64,000 nucleotides of DNA from UBA7672 sp044224605. Lineage in GTDB: Bacteria; Pseudomonadota; Alphaproteobacteria; Caulobacterales; Hyphomonadaceae. Where the stretch lies: positions 16,537 through 80,536 of the forward strand of contig JBGAKC010000023.1 in assembly GCA_044224605.1 (NCBI GenBank), read 5' to 3'. The position numbers and the translations under genes were made by a program. The notes beneath the pieces were generated by a model, which saw only the letters and a list, made by a program, of their open reading frames with translations, made no database searches and was not told the origin of the DNA. Below are positions 55,329 through 64,000 of the stretch, piece after piece; the first letter of the stretch is position 1; each line of letters opens with the position of its first letter.

Positions 55329-56716
55329 TGGCTGCTGAAATCCTTGTTGTCGATGACGAAGCGGATATCCGCGAACTCGTGGGCGGGATCCTTCAGGACG
55401 AAGGGTTCGTGGTGCGCACGGCCGGGAACTCGACCGATGCGCTTGCCGCCGTCCGCACGCGGGCGCCGCGTCTCGTGGTGCTGGACGTCTGGCTGAAGGG
55501 CTCGGAGCTCGACGGCCTCGGCATCCTGTCGATGCTCAAGGAGATGGACCCGTTCCTTCCGGTGGTCGTGATCTCCGGTCACGGCACGGTCGAGACGGCG
55601 GTCGAAGCGATCCGCAGGGGCGCCTATGATTATCTCGAAAAGCCCTTCAAGGCCGAAAAGCTGATCGTCACGGTGCAACGCGCTCTGGAGAACGCTGCGT
55701 TGAAGCGCGAGAACTCGCGACTGCGCGCGCGATCGGCCTCCTCGCACGAACTTGTGGGACGTTCCGGCATGCTGGCGCAGCTGGTTGGCTCGATCGACAA
55801 GGTGTCGCCGACCAATAGCCGGATCATGATTTCGGGCCCACCGGGTTCGGGCAAGGATCTGGTGGCGCGGTTGATCCATGAGCGGTCGAACCGCGCGGCC
55901 GGTCCGTTCATCGTCGTGAATGCGGCGACGATCGATCCGGAGCGCGTCGAGAGCGAGCTGTTCGGCGAGGAGTTCGGGGACGGCAAGGCGCCGAAGGTGG
56001 GCCTGTTCGAGCAAGCGCATGGCGGCACACTGCTACTGGACGAGATTTCCGACATGCCGCTGGCGGCGCAGAGCCGCATCCTGCGCGTGCTGGTCGACCA
56101 GCGCTTCAAGCGCCGCAACGGGCGCGACGACGTGACGGTGGATGTGCGTGTGATCTCGACGACGGCGCGCGACCTGCGGGCCGAGATCGGAGCAGGGCGT
56201 TTCCGTGAGGACCTGTACTATCGGCTCAACGTGGTGCCGGTGGACGTGCCGGCGCTGGATCGCCGCCGCGAGGACATTCCCGATCTGGTCGACTATTTCG
56301 TGCAGCGCGTGGCTGACGCCACCGGTCTGCAGCCGCGCCCCTTCAGCGAAGACGCCGTGGCTGTGCTGCAAGCAAGCGAATGGCCGGGAAACGTCCGCCA
56401 GCTGCGCAACGTCGTGGAGCGCCTGCTGATCCTTGCCAACGGCGAGCCGCCGGGCCCGATCACAGCCCAGCATCTGCCCAGCGATTCCAAGACTGGCGGG
56501 GCCTCCTCCGCAGGATCGATGCAGATGATTTCGATGTCCCTGCGCGACGCCCGGGAACACTTCGAACGCGAATACCTTGCCATGCAGATCACGCGGTTCG
56601 GGGGCAACGTCTCCCGCACCGCCGCCTTCATCGGAATGGAACGCTCGGCGCTGCACCGGAAGCTGAAGGCCCTGGGCGTCGACACGAGTCTGGGACTCAA
56701 GGAACCCCAAGGCTGA
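55328..56716 (+). CDS. ntrX: Response regulator NtrX
   Basis: The 462 residues contain a receiver ('ILVVDDEADIRELV', phospho-Asp in 'VVLDVWLKG'), an AAA+ domain with 'GPPGSGKD' and 'GGTLLLDEISDM', and a Fis-type end ('RTAAFIGMERSALHRKL'). The GAFTGA segment is absent ('SELFGEEFGDGKAPKVG'), as in other alphaproteobacterial NtrX. The ATG at 55328 overlaps the ntrY stop; a GTG at 55325 is possible. Confidence 0.95.
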   Translation: MAAEILVVDDEADIRELVGGILQDEGFVVRTAGNSTDALAAVRTRAPRLVVLDVWLKGSELDGLGILSMLKEMDPFLPVVVISGHGTVETAVEAIRRGAYDYLEKPFKAEKLIVTVQRALENAALKRENSRLRARSASSHELVGRSGMLAQLVGSIDKVSPTNSRIMISGPPGSGKDLVARLIHERSNRAAGPFIVVNAATIDPERVESELFGEEFGDGKAPKVGLFEQAHGGTLLLDEISDMPLAAQSRILRVLVDQRFKRRNGRDDVTVDVRVISTTARDLRAEIGAGRFREDLYYRLNVVPVDVPALDRRREDIPDLVDYFVQRVADATGLQPRPFSEDAVAVLQASEWPGNVRQLRNVVERLLILANGEPPGPITAQHLPSDSKTGGASSAGSMQMISMSLRDAREHFEREYLAMQITRFGGNVSRTAAFIGMERSALHRKLKALGVDTSLGLKEPQG

Positions 56717-56796
56717 ATTGCGCCAAGGGTTAACAGTCACAATTGACCGGGCGCCAGAGCACTGGGCGATCCTGACCTGCCAAGGCGCGGCATGAA

Positions 56797-56810
56797 GCGG
56801 CATATGCCGC
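56797..56810. repeat. 14-bp palindrome upstream of hfq
   Basis: GCGGCATATGCCGC is perfectly symmetric and lies 93 bases before the hfq start. It may be part of the hfq leader or promoter region. Confidence 0.35.
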
Positions 56811-56902
56811 ACCCCGATGCCTGGGGGGCAAGCCATTGCTCATTGCACGCTGGAAGCGTTAAACGTGAGGCAAGGCCCCAGCAAAGAAGGCTCGGAATAT
56901 CC

Positions 56903-57148
56903 ATGTCGTCGGACAAAAAACAGAACCTGCAAGACATCTTCCTCAACGCCGTGCGGAAGGGGAAAACTCCCCTGACCGTGTTCCTTGTGAACGGCGTCAA
57001 GCTCCAGGGCATTGTGACCTGGTTTGACAATTTCTGCGTGCTGCTCAAGGGCGAGGGACGCCCGCCGCAACTGGTGTACAAGCACGCCATCTCGACCATC
57101 GCTCCCAACGCGCCGGTCAATCTCTTTGAGAATGAAGACGAGGACTAG
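56903..57148 (+). CDS. hfq: RNA chaperone Hfq
   Basis: It pairs small RNAs with mRNAs as a hexameric Sm-like ring. The 81 residues show Sm1 ('LQDIFLNAVRKGKTPLTVFL' in outline, 'GVKLQGIVTWFDNF') and Sm2 ('QLVYKHAISTI'), with a short acidic end. ntrX-hfq-hflX is the usual alphaproteobacterial order. I chose the ATG at 56903 by homology; the open frame reaches further upstream. Confidence 0.97.
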   Translation: MSSDKKQNLQDIFLNAVRKGKTPLTVFLVNGVKLQGIVTWFDNFCVLLKGEGRPPQLVYKHAISTIAPNAPVNLFENEDED

Positions 57149-58462
57149 TTGCCGAAGGACCTGATCGATCGCCGGCCACCCGAAGACGTCGCCGCGGTCG
57201 TTCTGCCAGTCATCGGCGGCGCCGACGTTGCGCGGTCCCGGCTTGAGGAGAGCAAGGGACTGGCGGAAGCGTTGGGGGTGAGGCTCGCCTTCGCCGAGCA
57301 GCTGAATGTGCGCGAGCCACATCCGGCGCGGCTGCTGGGTTCGGGCCAACTGGATGCTCTGTCGAAGCGGTTCAAGGCAGAGGGCGTCACGCTCTTCATC
57401 GTGGATAGCGCTCTGACGCCGGTGCAGCAGCGCAATCTCGAGACCGAGCTGAAGCTCAAGGTTGTGGACCGGACAGGGCTGATCCTCGAGATCTTTGGCC
57501 TGCGCGCGCGTACGGCGGAAGGCCGGCTGCAGGTGGAGATGGCGCGGTCGCTCTACGAGCGCTCGCGGCTGGTGCGAACGTGGACCCACCTTGAGCGTCA
57601 GCGCGGTGGCTTTGGTTTCCTCGGCGGCCCTGGTGAATCCCAGCTCGAAACCGACAGGCGGTTGCTCGACAAGCGCATTGCGGGGTTCAAGCGCGAGCTG
57701 GAAGATGTTCGGCGCACGCGGAAGCTGCAGCGCGAGGGGCGGGCGAGGCGTGGCGCGCCAGTAGCGGCCATCGTTGGCTATACCAATGCCGGCAAATCGA
57801 CGCTGTTCAATCGGCTGACTTCATCCGACGTGCTGGCGGCGGACATGCCGTTCGCCACGCTTGATCCGACGGCTCGGGAGATCGTGGCGGCATCCGGCCG
57901 GCGGATCGCGCTCGTCGACACGGTGGGGTTCATCACCGACCTGCCGACCACGCTGGTCGCCGCATTTCGCGCAACGCTGGAAGAGGCGATGGAGGCTGAC
58001 CTTCTTATCCATGTGCGCGACATTGCCCATCCAGATACGGAGTATCAGGCCAACGACGTCTACACGATCCTGGAACAGCTCTCTAAGGAGACGGGGCTGG
58101 AACAGCCGCCTATGCTCGAGGTCTGGAACAAGGCGGATGCGCTGGACCAAGCCACGCGTGAGGTGCTGGCCAAGCGGGCGGCCGGGCACAATCCGCCGGC
58201 CCTGATGGTCTCGGCGCTGACCGGGCAGGGGATGGACGAACTACTCTTCCACATCGAGGCAGCGCTGTTCCGGAACCGGCGGCCGCGCGAGGTGATCATC
58301 CCCGCGGCGGACGGACGGCTGCATGCGTGGTTGCACCACAATTGCGAGGTGTCATCCGAGATGTTGTCAGGCGACAGCGACCTGAAGCTCGAAGTCTTCA
58401 TGACCGACGAGGATGTCGCCCGTCTCAGGGCGATGTCGAAGGACGTGGTGGTTGCCGGCTAG
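57149..58462 (+). CDS. hflX: GTPase HflX
   Basis: This ribosome-associated GTPase splits stalled or heat-damaged ribosomes. The 437 residues have the HflX N domain ('NVREPHPARLLGSGQLD'), a coiled linker ('ERQRGGFGFLGGPGESQLETDRR' in outline) and the GTPase with G1 'GYTNAGKSTLFN', 'LDPTAR', 'DTVGFI' and 'NKAD'. The TTG start follows the hfq stop codon immediately, indicating coupling. Confidence 0.95.
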   Translation: MPKDLIDRRPPEDVAAVVLPVIGGADVARSRLEESKGLAEALGVRLAFAEQLNVREPHPARLLGSGQLDALSKRFKAEGVTLFIVDSALTPVQQRNLETELKLKVVDRTGLILEIFGLRARTAEGRLQVEMARSLYERSRLVRTWTHLERQRGGFGFLGGPGESQLETDRRLLDKRIAGFKRELEDVRRTRKLQREGRARRGAPVAAIVGYTNAGKSTLFNRLTSSDVLAADMPFATLDPTAREIVAASGRRIALVDTVGFITDLPTTLVAAFRATLEEAMEADLLIHVRDIAHPDTEYQANDVYTILEQLSKETGLEQPPMLEVWNKADALDQATREVLAKRAAGHNPPALMVSALTGQGMDELLFHIEAALFRNRRPREVIIPAADGRLHAWLHHNCEVSSEMLSGDSDLKLEVFMTDEDVARLRAMSKDVVVAG

Positions 58463-58558
58463 AGGGGGCTGGCTTGCCGGGCCGGAGCGAACAGCAACCC
58501 GTCCGTCTTCGCCGGAGGCTATGGCGCGACAGCCTTCACCTACTTTGTTCGTGATGGC

Positions 58559-58633
<75 letters not shown>

Positions 58634-58707
58634 ATTCCGCGTGAGCGGAGGCGTCCGCATAACGGAAACCCCTCCCAATGGGAAGGGGAGGTGCTAGAGA
58701 GGCCATC

Positions 58708-58872
58708 ATGTCGCGGAATCCTCCTGAAAATCTGCCAAAACGGCCCACCGCCGCCCAGCAGCGCGAGAAGCGGCTGGCAGAGGCGTTACGGGCAAATCTT
58801 CAGCGCCGGAAAGCTGTGGGGCGCGCGAGACAACATAATACCTCCGGAAAGCCCAAGCCGGACGGGGAATAG
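58708..58872 (+). CDS. Small basic conserved-looking protein upstream of murA
   Basis: The 54-residue protein is strongly basic and helical: 'KRPTAAQQREKRLAEALRANLQRRK' in outline, then a Ser/Lys/Pro tail. Small proteins with an R-E-x-R-L-A-x-A-L-R-x-N-L-x-R-R-K pattern before murA occur in other alphaproteobacteria. Function unknown; possibly nucleic-acid binding. The ATG at 58708 was chosen over 58678 because the family begins near here. Confidence 0.68.
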   Translation: MSRNPPENLPKRPTAAQQREKRLAEALRANLQRRKAVGRARQHNTSGKPKPDGE

Positions 58873-58921
58873 GCGGAGCCGCGCCTTGCCGTCGCCGAAT
58901 TCGGGCTCATAACCATGGCTC

Positions 58922-60196
58922 ATGGACAAGCTCACGATTCTCGGAAATGGCCCGCTTGAGGGACGGATATCCATATCCGGCGCCAAGAATTCGGCGCTGA
59001 AGCTGATGGCGGCCTCGCTGCTGTGCGAACAGCCGCTGGTGCTGACCGCGATGCCGAACCTGGCCGACACACGCTTCATGGCGAAGCTCTTGCAGAGCCT
59101 TGGCGTTGTGGTGGAATGGCCGACCGGCGAAGCGCTGTGCCGGCTGCACGCCGAGAACATCTCTTCGACAATCGCTCCCTACGATCTTGTCAGGAAGATG
59201 CGGGCGACGTTCAACGTGCTCGGGCCGCTGCTCGCGCGCGTGGGGCATGCGACGGTGTCGCTGCCGGGCGGCTGCGCTATCGGCGCGCGTCCTGTGGACC
59301 TGCATCTCAAGGCGTTCGAAGCCATGGGCGCGGACATCGTCATCGAGGAAGGCTACGTGAAGGCGGCTGCCCTGAGGGGCCTCAAGGGCGCTCACATCAA
59401 CTTCCCGTTCGTGTCGGTTGGCGCGACGGAGCATGCGATGCTGGCGGCTGTGCTGGCGGACGGCGAAACCATTCTCGAGAACGCCGCCTGCGAGCCTGAG
59501 ATCGGGGACCTTGCTATTTGTCTCAACGCCTGCGGCGCCAAGATCACGGGCTATGGGACGCCGGTCATCCGCATCCAGGGTGTCGCGAAGCTGACGGGCG
59601 CCCGGCATGACGTCATCGCCGACCGGATCGAGGCCGGCACATTCGCGATCGCGGTGGCCGCCGCTGGCGGAAACGTGTTTCTCGAGGGCGCGCGGGCGGA
59701 AGATCTGGGCGCGCTGATTGATGCGCTGCGCCGGGCGGGCGCGACAGTCGAGGTCGAGCCCAGGGGGTTGCGCGTCAAGCGGGAGCCGGGAACTCCGCTC
59801 AAGGCTGTTGATATCGACACCCGGCCGCACCCCGGCTTCCCGACCGACCTGCAGGCCCAGTTCATGGCCCTGATGTGCATCGCGGAAGGCACGAGCACGA
59901 TCCGCGAGAACATCTTCGAGAACCGCTTCATGCACGCTCCGGAACTCAGCCGCCTCGGCGCTCACATCACTGTGCGCGGCAACGAGGCGATCGTTAAGGG
60001 CGTCTCGAAGCTCAAGGGCGCTCCGGTCATGGCGACCGACCTGCGTGCGTCAGTCAGCCTCGTCATTGCGGCGCTGGTGGCGGACGGAGAGACCACGGTG
60101 AACCGGATTTACCATCTCGATCGTGGTTTCGAACGGTTGGAGGAGAAGCTCGGCCGCTGCGGCGCCAAGATCACGCGTTCAGGCGATTCGGCCTGA
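58922..60196 (+). CDS. murA: UDP-N-acetylglucosamine 1-carboxyvinyltransferase
   Basis: It catalyses the first committed step of peptidoglycan synthesis and is the target of fosfomycin. The 424 residues begin 'MDKLTILGNGPLEGRISISG'. The catalytic Cys118 is in 'LPGGCAIGARPVDLH', so the enzyme should be of the fosfomycin-sensitive type. 'RPHPGFPTDLQAQFMALM' (in outline) and 'HLDRGFERLEEKL' complete the fold. Confidence 0.97.
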   Translation: MDKLTILGNGPLEGRISISGAKNSALKLMAASLLCEQPLVLTAMPNLADTRFMAKLLQSLGVVVEWPTGEALCRLHAENISSTIAPYDLVRKMRATFNVLGPLLARVGHATVSLPGGCAIGARPVDLHLKAFEAMGADIVIEEGYVKAAALRGLKGAHINFPFVSVGATEHAMLAAVLADGETILENAACEPEIGDLAICLNACGAKITGYGTPVIRIQGVAKLTGARHDVIADRIEAGTFAIAVAAAGGNVFLEGARAEDLGALIDALRRAGATVEVEPRGLRVKREPGTPLKAVDIDTRPHPGFPTDLQAQFMALMCIAEGTSTIRENIFENRFMHAPELSRLGAHITVRGNEAIVKGVSKLKGAPVMATDLRASVSLVIAALVADGETTVNRIYHLDRGFERLEEKLGRCGAKITRSGDSA

Positions 60197-60269
60197 TTTT
60201 CGAGCCCTCTCGCCGCGCTGGAGCCTTCCGGCAATCTGGTCTAGGGAAGGCGCGTCTGGGTGACTGCCC

Positions 60270-60731
60270 ATGGAAGCGGACGAGCTGATGGCGCCGAGTG
60301 TTCTGAAACTCCTGGCGGAGGATGCCGAGAGTCTCGGCATCATTGCATCCGCCGTTCAAGACAGCCTCGTTAAGCCCGAGGACATCAAGTTTGACGCGCG
60401 CTCGCGGACGTTCGGGCTGGAGATCAACCGGTTCCAATGGGAGCGCGCCGGCAAGCGCATGCCGTTCTTCCGGTCGCGCGCCGTGCTGGCGTTCGCCGGC
60501 GTGCAGAACGTGCGTAGCCGCTCGCTCTCGAAGGATGTCGATGCAATCCACTCGCTGATGGACGTGCGCTTCGAGCCGGCCGCTGAGCCGCCGGGCGGCG
60601 TTGTGACGCTCGTGTTCTCCGGCCAGACGCAGATCCAGCTGACGGTCGAATGCCTGGACGTGACGCTGGCCGATATAGGTCCCGCCTGGCCGACCCGGAA
60701 GAAGCCCGATCACGAGAAGAAGCAGTCATGA
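60270..60731 (+). CDS. DUF2948 family protein
   Basis: The 153 residues match the alphaproteobacterial family found beside hisD: 'LKLLAEDAESLGIIASAVQD', 'RTFGLEINRFQWE', 'RSRAVLAFAGV', and 'LTVECLDVTLADIG'. Function unknown. hisD overlaps its stop by ATGA, so it may be co-translated with histidine synthesis. Confidence 0.9.
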   Translation: MEADELMAPSVLKLLAEDAESLGIIASAVQDSLVKPEDIKFDARSRTFGLEINRFQWERAGKRMPFFRSRAVLAFAGVQNVRSRSLSKDVDAIHSLMDVRFEPAAEPPGGVVTLVFSGQTQIQLTVECLDVTLADIGPAWPTRKKPDHEKKQS

Positions 60732-62026
60732 GCATTCGTCGTTTCGATGCCATGGCTCCGGGGTTCGCCAACCTGTTTGGCAAGTTCCTCTCGCTACGGC
60801 GCGCTCAGGGCACGGAGGATGTTCATGCGAACACTGTGGTGATCGTCCGCGATGTCCGCGAGCATGGCGGCGAGGCGGTCGCCAATTACACCCGACGCTT
60901 TGACGGTGTGTCCCTTGATCCGGACACTCTCCAGGCGGAAAGCATTGACCTGCTTGAGGCGGCCGAACGCTGCAAGCCGGATGTGCGTGAGGCTCTGAAC
61001 TTTGCCGCCGACAGGATCGAGACCTATCACGCTCAGCAGAAGCCGCAGGATCATCTGTTCAAGGATCCCGCCGGGCTCGAGCTTGGCTGGCGCTGGACGC
61101 CCATCGACGCTGTCGGCCTCTACGTACCCGGAGGTCGCGCCAGCTATCCGAGCTCGGTGCTGATGAACGCCATCCCGGCCAGGGCGGCTGGCGTGAAGCG
61201 CATCGCGATGGTCTCGCCCGTGCCGGGCGGCGAGTTGAACCCGGCCGTGGCCTACGCCGCCGTCCGAGCAGGGGTCACCGAATTCTACCCGATCGGTGGG
61301 GCGCAGGCGGTGGCGGCGCTGGCCTACGGGGCAGGGCGCCTGAATTCAGTCGACAAGATCGTTGGCCCCGGCAACGCCTATGTCGCCGCAGCCAAGCGCA
61401 TCGTCTTTGGGGATGTCGGCATCGACACGATCGCGGGGCCATCGGAAATCACGGTGGTCGCGGACAACCAGAACAAGCCGGAATGGATCGCTGCCGACCT
61501 GCTCTCACAGGCCGAACACGATCCGCTGGCCCAATCGATCCTGATCACCGACGATGCCGAATGGGCGTCGAAAGTCGAAGGGGCGCTTGAGCAGCAGATG
61601 GCGCAGCTCGCGACCTGCAAGACGGTTGCGCAGGCATGGGCCGATCACGGCGCCATTGTCATCGCGCCGCTTGCCGCTTGCGCGGCCATCGTCAACCAGA
61701 TCGCTCCGGAGCACGTCGAACTCGCCGTCGATGATCCAGACGCGATTGCGAAGGATGTTCGCCACTCCGGCGCGATATTCCTCGGCCGCTACGCACCCGA
61801 GGCGCTGGGTGACTATGTCACCGGCTCGAACCACGTGTTGCCCACATCCGGCGCAGCCCGCTTCGCATCGGGGTTGTCTGTGCTCGACTTCATGAAGCGC
61901 ACGTCGATCCAGCGGATCAGCGAAGGCGGTTTCCGCCATCTCGCGCGGGCTGCCGAGACGCTCGCCGAAACCGAAGGACTGCCTGCGCATGGTCTTTCCG
62001 TCTCGATCCGCCGGAGTGACGGATGA
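60728..62026 (+). CDS. hisD: Histidinol dehydrogenase
   Basis: It carries out the last two steps of histidine synthesis with NAD. The 432 residues show 'VGLYVPGGRASYPSSVLMNAIPA' (in outline), 'IGGAQAVAALAYG', 'VGPGNAYVAAAK', 'GPSEITVVAD', the zinc ligands 'AEHDPLAQS' and the catalytic 'PEHVEL'. The start overlaps the DUF2948 gene. Confidence 0.97.
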   Translation: MSIRRFDAMAPGFANLFGKFLSLRRAQGTEDVHANTVVIVRDVREHGGEAVANYTRRFDGVSLDPDTLQAESIDLLEAAERCKPDVREALNFAADRIETYHAQQKPQDHLFKDPAGLELGWRWTPIDAVGLYVPGGRASYPSSVLMNAIPARAAGVKRIAMVSPVPGGELNPAVAYAAVRAGVTEFYPIGGAQAVAALAYGAGRLNSVDKIVGPGNAYVAAAKRIVFGDVGIDTIAGPSEITVVADNQNKPEWIAADLLSQAEHDPLAQSILITDDAEWASKVEGALEQQMAQLATCKTVAQAWADHGAIVIAPLAACAAIVNQIAPEHVELAVDDPDAIAKDVRHSGAIFLGRYAPEALGDYVTGSNHVLPTSGAARFASGLSVLDFMKRTSIQRISEGGFRHLARAAETLAETEGLPAHGLSVSIRRSDG

Positions 62027-62496
62027 CGGACAACGCCCGCATCGCTTCGATCGAGATCGACGAGAAGAGCCTGGCGCCCGCCGGGCCGGATGCGGATCAC
62101 GAGCGGAAGGTCGCCATCTTCGATCTGCTCGAGGAGAACCACTTCAAGGTCATCGGCCACGAAGGCGGACCATACAACGTCGTCCTGTCGCTGGCGGACA
62201 ACCGTCTGGTCTTCGACATCAGTGAACAGAACGGTTCGCCCGTACGAAAACTCTTGCTGTCGCTCACCGCGCTGCGCCGCGTGATCAAGGACTATTTCAT
62301 GATCTGCGACAGTTACTACGACGCAATCCGTAACTCGACGCCGTCGCAGATCGAGGCGATCGATATGGGGAGAAGGGGGCTTCATAATGAGGGGTCGCAG
62401 GTTCTGACGGAGCGGTTGGCGGAGAAGGCCGAGGTGGATTTTGATACGGCCCGCCGGCTGTTTACCCTCGTTTGCGCGCTGCACGCCCGAAGCTGA
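62023..62496 (+). CDS. UPF0262 family protein
   Basis: The 157 residues match the UPF0262 family, typical of alphaproteobacteria: 'DHERKVAIFDLLEENHF', 'LSLADNRLVFDI', 'LRRVIKDYFMICDSYYDAI' and 'DTARRLFTLVCALHAR'. Function unknown. ATG overlaps the hisD stop codon. Confidence 0.93.
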   Translation: MTDNARIASIEIDEKSLAPAGPDADHERKVAIFDLLEENHFKVIGHEGGPYNVVLSLADNRLVFDISEQNGSPVRKLLLSLTALRRVIKDYFMICDSYYDAIRNSTPSQIEAIDMGRRGLHNEGSQVLTERLAEKAEVDFDTARRLFTLVCALHARS

Positions 62497-62577
62497 TTTT
62501 CCTAAGGAATCGACGAATCCCACACAAAGCGTGTATAGGGGCGCCTGCAATGACATCCGCCACCCAAAGGGAGCTTC

Positions 62578-62796
62578 ATGGCGAAGGAAGAACTCATCGA
62601 GTTTGAAGGCACTATCGTGGAACTTCTGCCCAACGCGACGTTCCGGGTGAAGCTGTCGAACGACCACGAAATCATCGCCCACACGGCCGGAAAAATGCGG
62701 AAAAACCGCATCCGCGTCCTCACCGGGGACAAGGTCCTCGTTGAGATGACGCCCTACGACCTGACCAAGGGGCGTATTACCTATCGATTCAAGTGA
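62578..62796 (+). CDS. infA: Translation initiation factor IF-1
   Basis: This 72-residue S1/OB-fold protein assists 30S initiation. It has the standard sequence 'MAKEELIEFEGTIVELLPN', 'GKMRKNRIRVLTGDKV' and 'TPYDLTKGRITYRFK'. AAGGGAG lies upstream of the ATG. maf overlaps its stop codon (GTGA). Confidence 0.98.
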   Translation: MAKEELIEFEGTIVELLPNATFRVKLSNDHEIIAHTAGKMRKNRIRVLTGDKVLVEMTPYDLTKGRITYRFK

Positions 62797-63443
62797 CTAC
62801 CGCTCCAGGCGGCCGTCCGGCCCGGCTTGCGCTCGCGAGTGCGAGTCCCCGACGGCTTGCGCTGCTCGAACAGGTCGGGCTCAAGCCCGATTTGGTGGTT
62901 GCAGCTGATATTGATGAAGCGCCGATCAATAGTGTTGAACGGCCTCGCCAACTTGCCTTGAGGCTCGCGATCGCCAAGGGACGAGCCGCCAAAGCCCATA
63001 ACTTTCTTACTACGGACATTACATACGCCGCTCTCAACTTTGTCCTCTCGGCGGACACGGTGGTGGCGGTCGGACGACGCATTTTGCCAAAGGCGGACGT
63101 GGAAGCGGAGGCGCGGGCGTGCCTCGCCCTGCTGTCGGGGCGGACGCATAATGTGCTGACGGGCGTGGCCGTGCTGGCGCCCGATGGACGCGAGGCATCG
63201 CGGCTGGTCGAGAGCCGGGTGACATTCAAGCGGCTCGCCCATCAGGAGGTCGAGGGCTACGTCGCGAGCGGCGAGTGGAAGGGCAAGGCCGGCGGCTACG
63301 CCATCCAGGGCATCGCAGGAAGCTTCGTCACCGAGATCTCGGGATCGTACTCCGCCATTGTCGGCTTGCCGCTCTACGAGACCGTGTCGCTGCTCGAAGG
63401 GCTGGGCTATCCGGTCTCGCGCAGGTGGGAGCGGGGCGCGTGA
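62793..63443 (+). CDS. maf: Maf-like nucleotide pyrophosphatase
   Basis: It hydrolyses non-canonical or modified nucleoside triphosphates. The 216 residues have the substrate loop 'LALASASPRRLALLEQVG', 'LSADTVVAVGRRIL', 'SGRTHNVLTGVAV' and 'KAGGYAIQGIAGSFV'. The GTG start overlaps infA. The infA-maf-rng order is conserved. Confidence 0.95.
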   Translation: MTTAPGGRPARLALASASPRRLALLEQVGLKPDLVVAADIDEAPINSVERPRQLALRLAIAKGRAAKAHNFLTTDITYAALNFVLSADTVVAVGRRILPKADVEAEARACLALLSGRTHNVLTGVAVLAPDGREASRLVESRVTFKRLAHQEVEGYVASGEWKGKAGGYAIQGIAGSFVTEISGSYSAIVGLPLYETVSLLEGLGYPVSRRWERGA

Positions 63444-64000
63444 CAATCAGGGCGACGCTCTGCATCGACGATGCGGTTGGCGAACGTCGGCGCGCGCTGA
63501 TCGATCCGCTGGGGCGGCCGTTCCGGCTGGAGGTCGAGCGCTGGAGCGAGCGGGGCGCGCGCGCAAAGCTCGAAGAAATTTGGTGGGGCAGGGTGAAAGC
63601 CCGGATGCCGGGCAATCGCGGCTGGTTCGTTGATCTCGGCCTGAGGCAGGACGGTATTGTCGAGCCGACGAAGGCCGCCACCGTAAACGAGGGCGCGTTG
63701 CTGCCGCTGCGCGTGAAGTCGGAGGCGTGGGCCGACAAGGGGGCGGTTCTGAGCCTTGCCGACATGTCGCCCACGGCGCCGCGGCCGGACAAGCCACAGC
63801 GCCATGCACCGCCGGCGGACGATCCGTTCCTGCGCGGCGTCGAGGTTATTGCGACGTTGACCGAACAGCCTGCGCGCAAGCACGTCGAGGCGGCGGTTGC
63901 GGAAATCGACCAGCGCGTCGTGCACCTTGAAGGCGGCGGCGACATCGCCATCGATGCGGCTGATCGCGTGGCGGAGGCCGATGCGGGCGCGTTTGCGCTG
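63440..64000 (+). CDS. rng: Ribonuclease E/G family protein (3' end beyond window)
   Basis: The 187 visible residues are the N-terminal part of an RNase E/G-type endonuclease: 'IDDAVGERRRALID', 'GRVKARMPGNRGWFVDLGLRQDGIV' (in outline, the S1-like region) and 'AEIDQRVVHL'. It acts in RNA processing. The GTG start overlaps the maf stop. It could be the short RNase G-like form usual after maf; the length cannot be seen. Confidence 0.82.
   Translation, partial: MTIRATLCIDDAVGERRRALIDPLGRPFRLEVERWSERGARAKLEEIWWGRVKARMPGNRGWFVDLGLRQDGIVEPTKAATVNEGALLPLRVKSEAWADKGAVLSLADMSPTAPRPDKPQRHAPPADDPFLRGVEVIATLTEQPARKHVEAAVAEIDQRVVHLEGGGDIAIDAADRVAEADAGAFAL

Overview
The window looks like a contiguous stretch of the chromosome of an alphaproteobacterium, most likely from the Caulobacterales/Hyphomonadaceae neighbourhood. 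The DNA is GC-rich and densely coding. Gene order matches this group: ppiD-trpEGDC-lexA, tpiA-secG-pyrG, ftsB-pdhA-pdhB-pdhC-lpd-lipA, dusB-ntrB-ntrC-ntrY-ntrX-hfq-hflX, and murA-DUF2948-hisD-UPF0262-infA-maf-rng. A LexA box of the alphaproteobacterial GTTC-N7-GTTC type precedes lexA, and NtrC lacks the GAFTGA loop, as in Caulobacter. I see no prophage, insertion sequence, CRISPR array or plasmid-type gene. Species is not determined.

Layout. 0-6.3 kb: lexA (cut by the left edge) and a leftward ppiD-trpE-trpG-trpD-trpC operon. 6.5-9.7 kb: tpiA, secG with a long Pro/Thr tail, pyrG. 9.7-12.5 kb: an apparently non-coding stretch, a PadR regulator with a membrane-protein partner, and a TPR/2-oxoglutarate oxygenase. 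12.6-16.7 kb: rpmF, eno, a palindromic repeat, an unknown membrane protein, an ACAD10/11-like dehydrogenase. 16.8-20.3 kb: a Sel1/prolyl-hydroxylase-like protein, two tandem cytochrome c lipoproteins, a DksA-like protein, ssb with an SOS box. 20.4-26.9 kb: a GH13 glucosidase, molybdopterin genes moaE-moaB and moaA-moaD around a DUF6438 protein and an aldo/keto reductase, then lipB. 26.9-36 kb: a short fliN, tRNA-Leu, mgtE, a membrane-anchored GH24 muramidase, isovaleryl-CoA dehydrogenase, a hydrolase, a methyltransferase, ndk, a GNAT, a MarR regulator and an enoyl-CoA hydratase. 36-46 kb: ftsB, the pyruvate dehydrogenase operon, two tandem unusual tRNA-like genes, an acyl-CoA synthetase, lipA and a COQ10/RatA-like gene. 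46-49.3 kb: two paralogous lipoproteins, pncC, a small anchored protein, ispDF. 49.4-58.5 kb: dusB, both Ntr two-component systems, hfq, hflX. 58.5-64 kb: tRNA-Thr, murA, hisD, infA, maf and the start of a ribonuclease E/G gene (cut by the right edge).

How the genes fit together. lipB and lipA make the lipoyl groups needed by PdhB and PdhC, both of which carry lipoyl domains, and Lpd reoxidises them. tpiA, eno and the PDH operon link lower glycolysis to acetyl-CoA. Two acyl-CoA dehydrogenases, an acyl-CoA synthetase and an enoyl-CoA hydratase point to acyl-CoA and leucine catabolism. LexA boxes upstream of lexA and ssb define a small local SOS regulon.

Most of the window is housekeeping sequence. 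The least explained parts are the tandem tRNA-like pair at 42563-42725 with non-U bases at position 33, the twin palindromes just downstream of it, the GNAT frame without a canonical start, and several composite intergenic palindromes.
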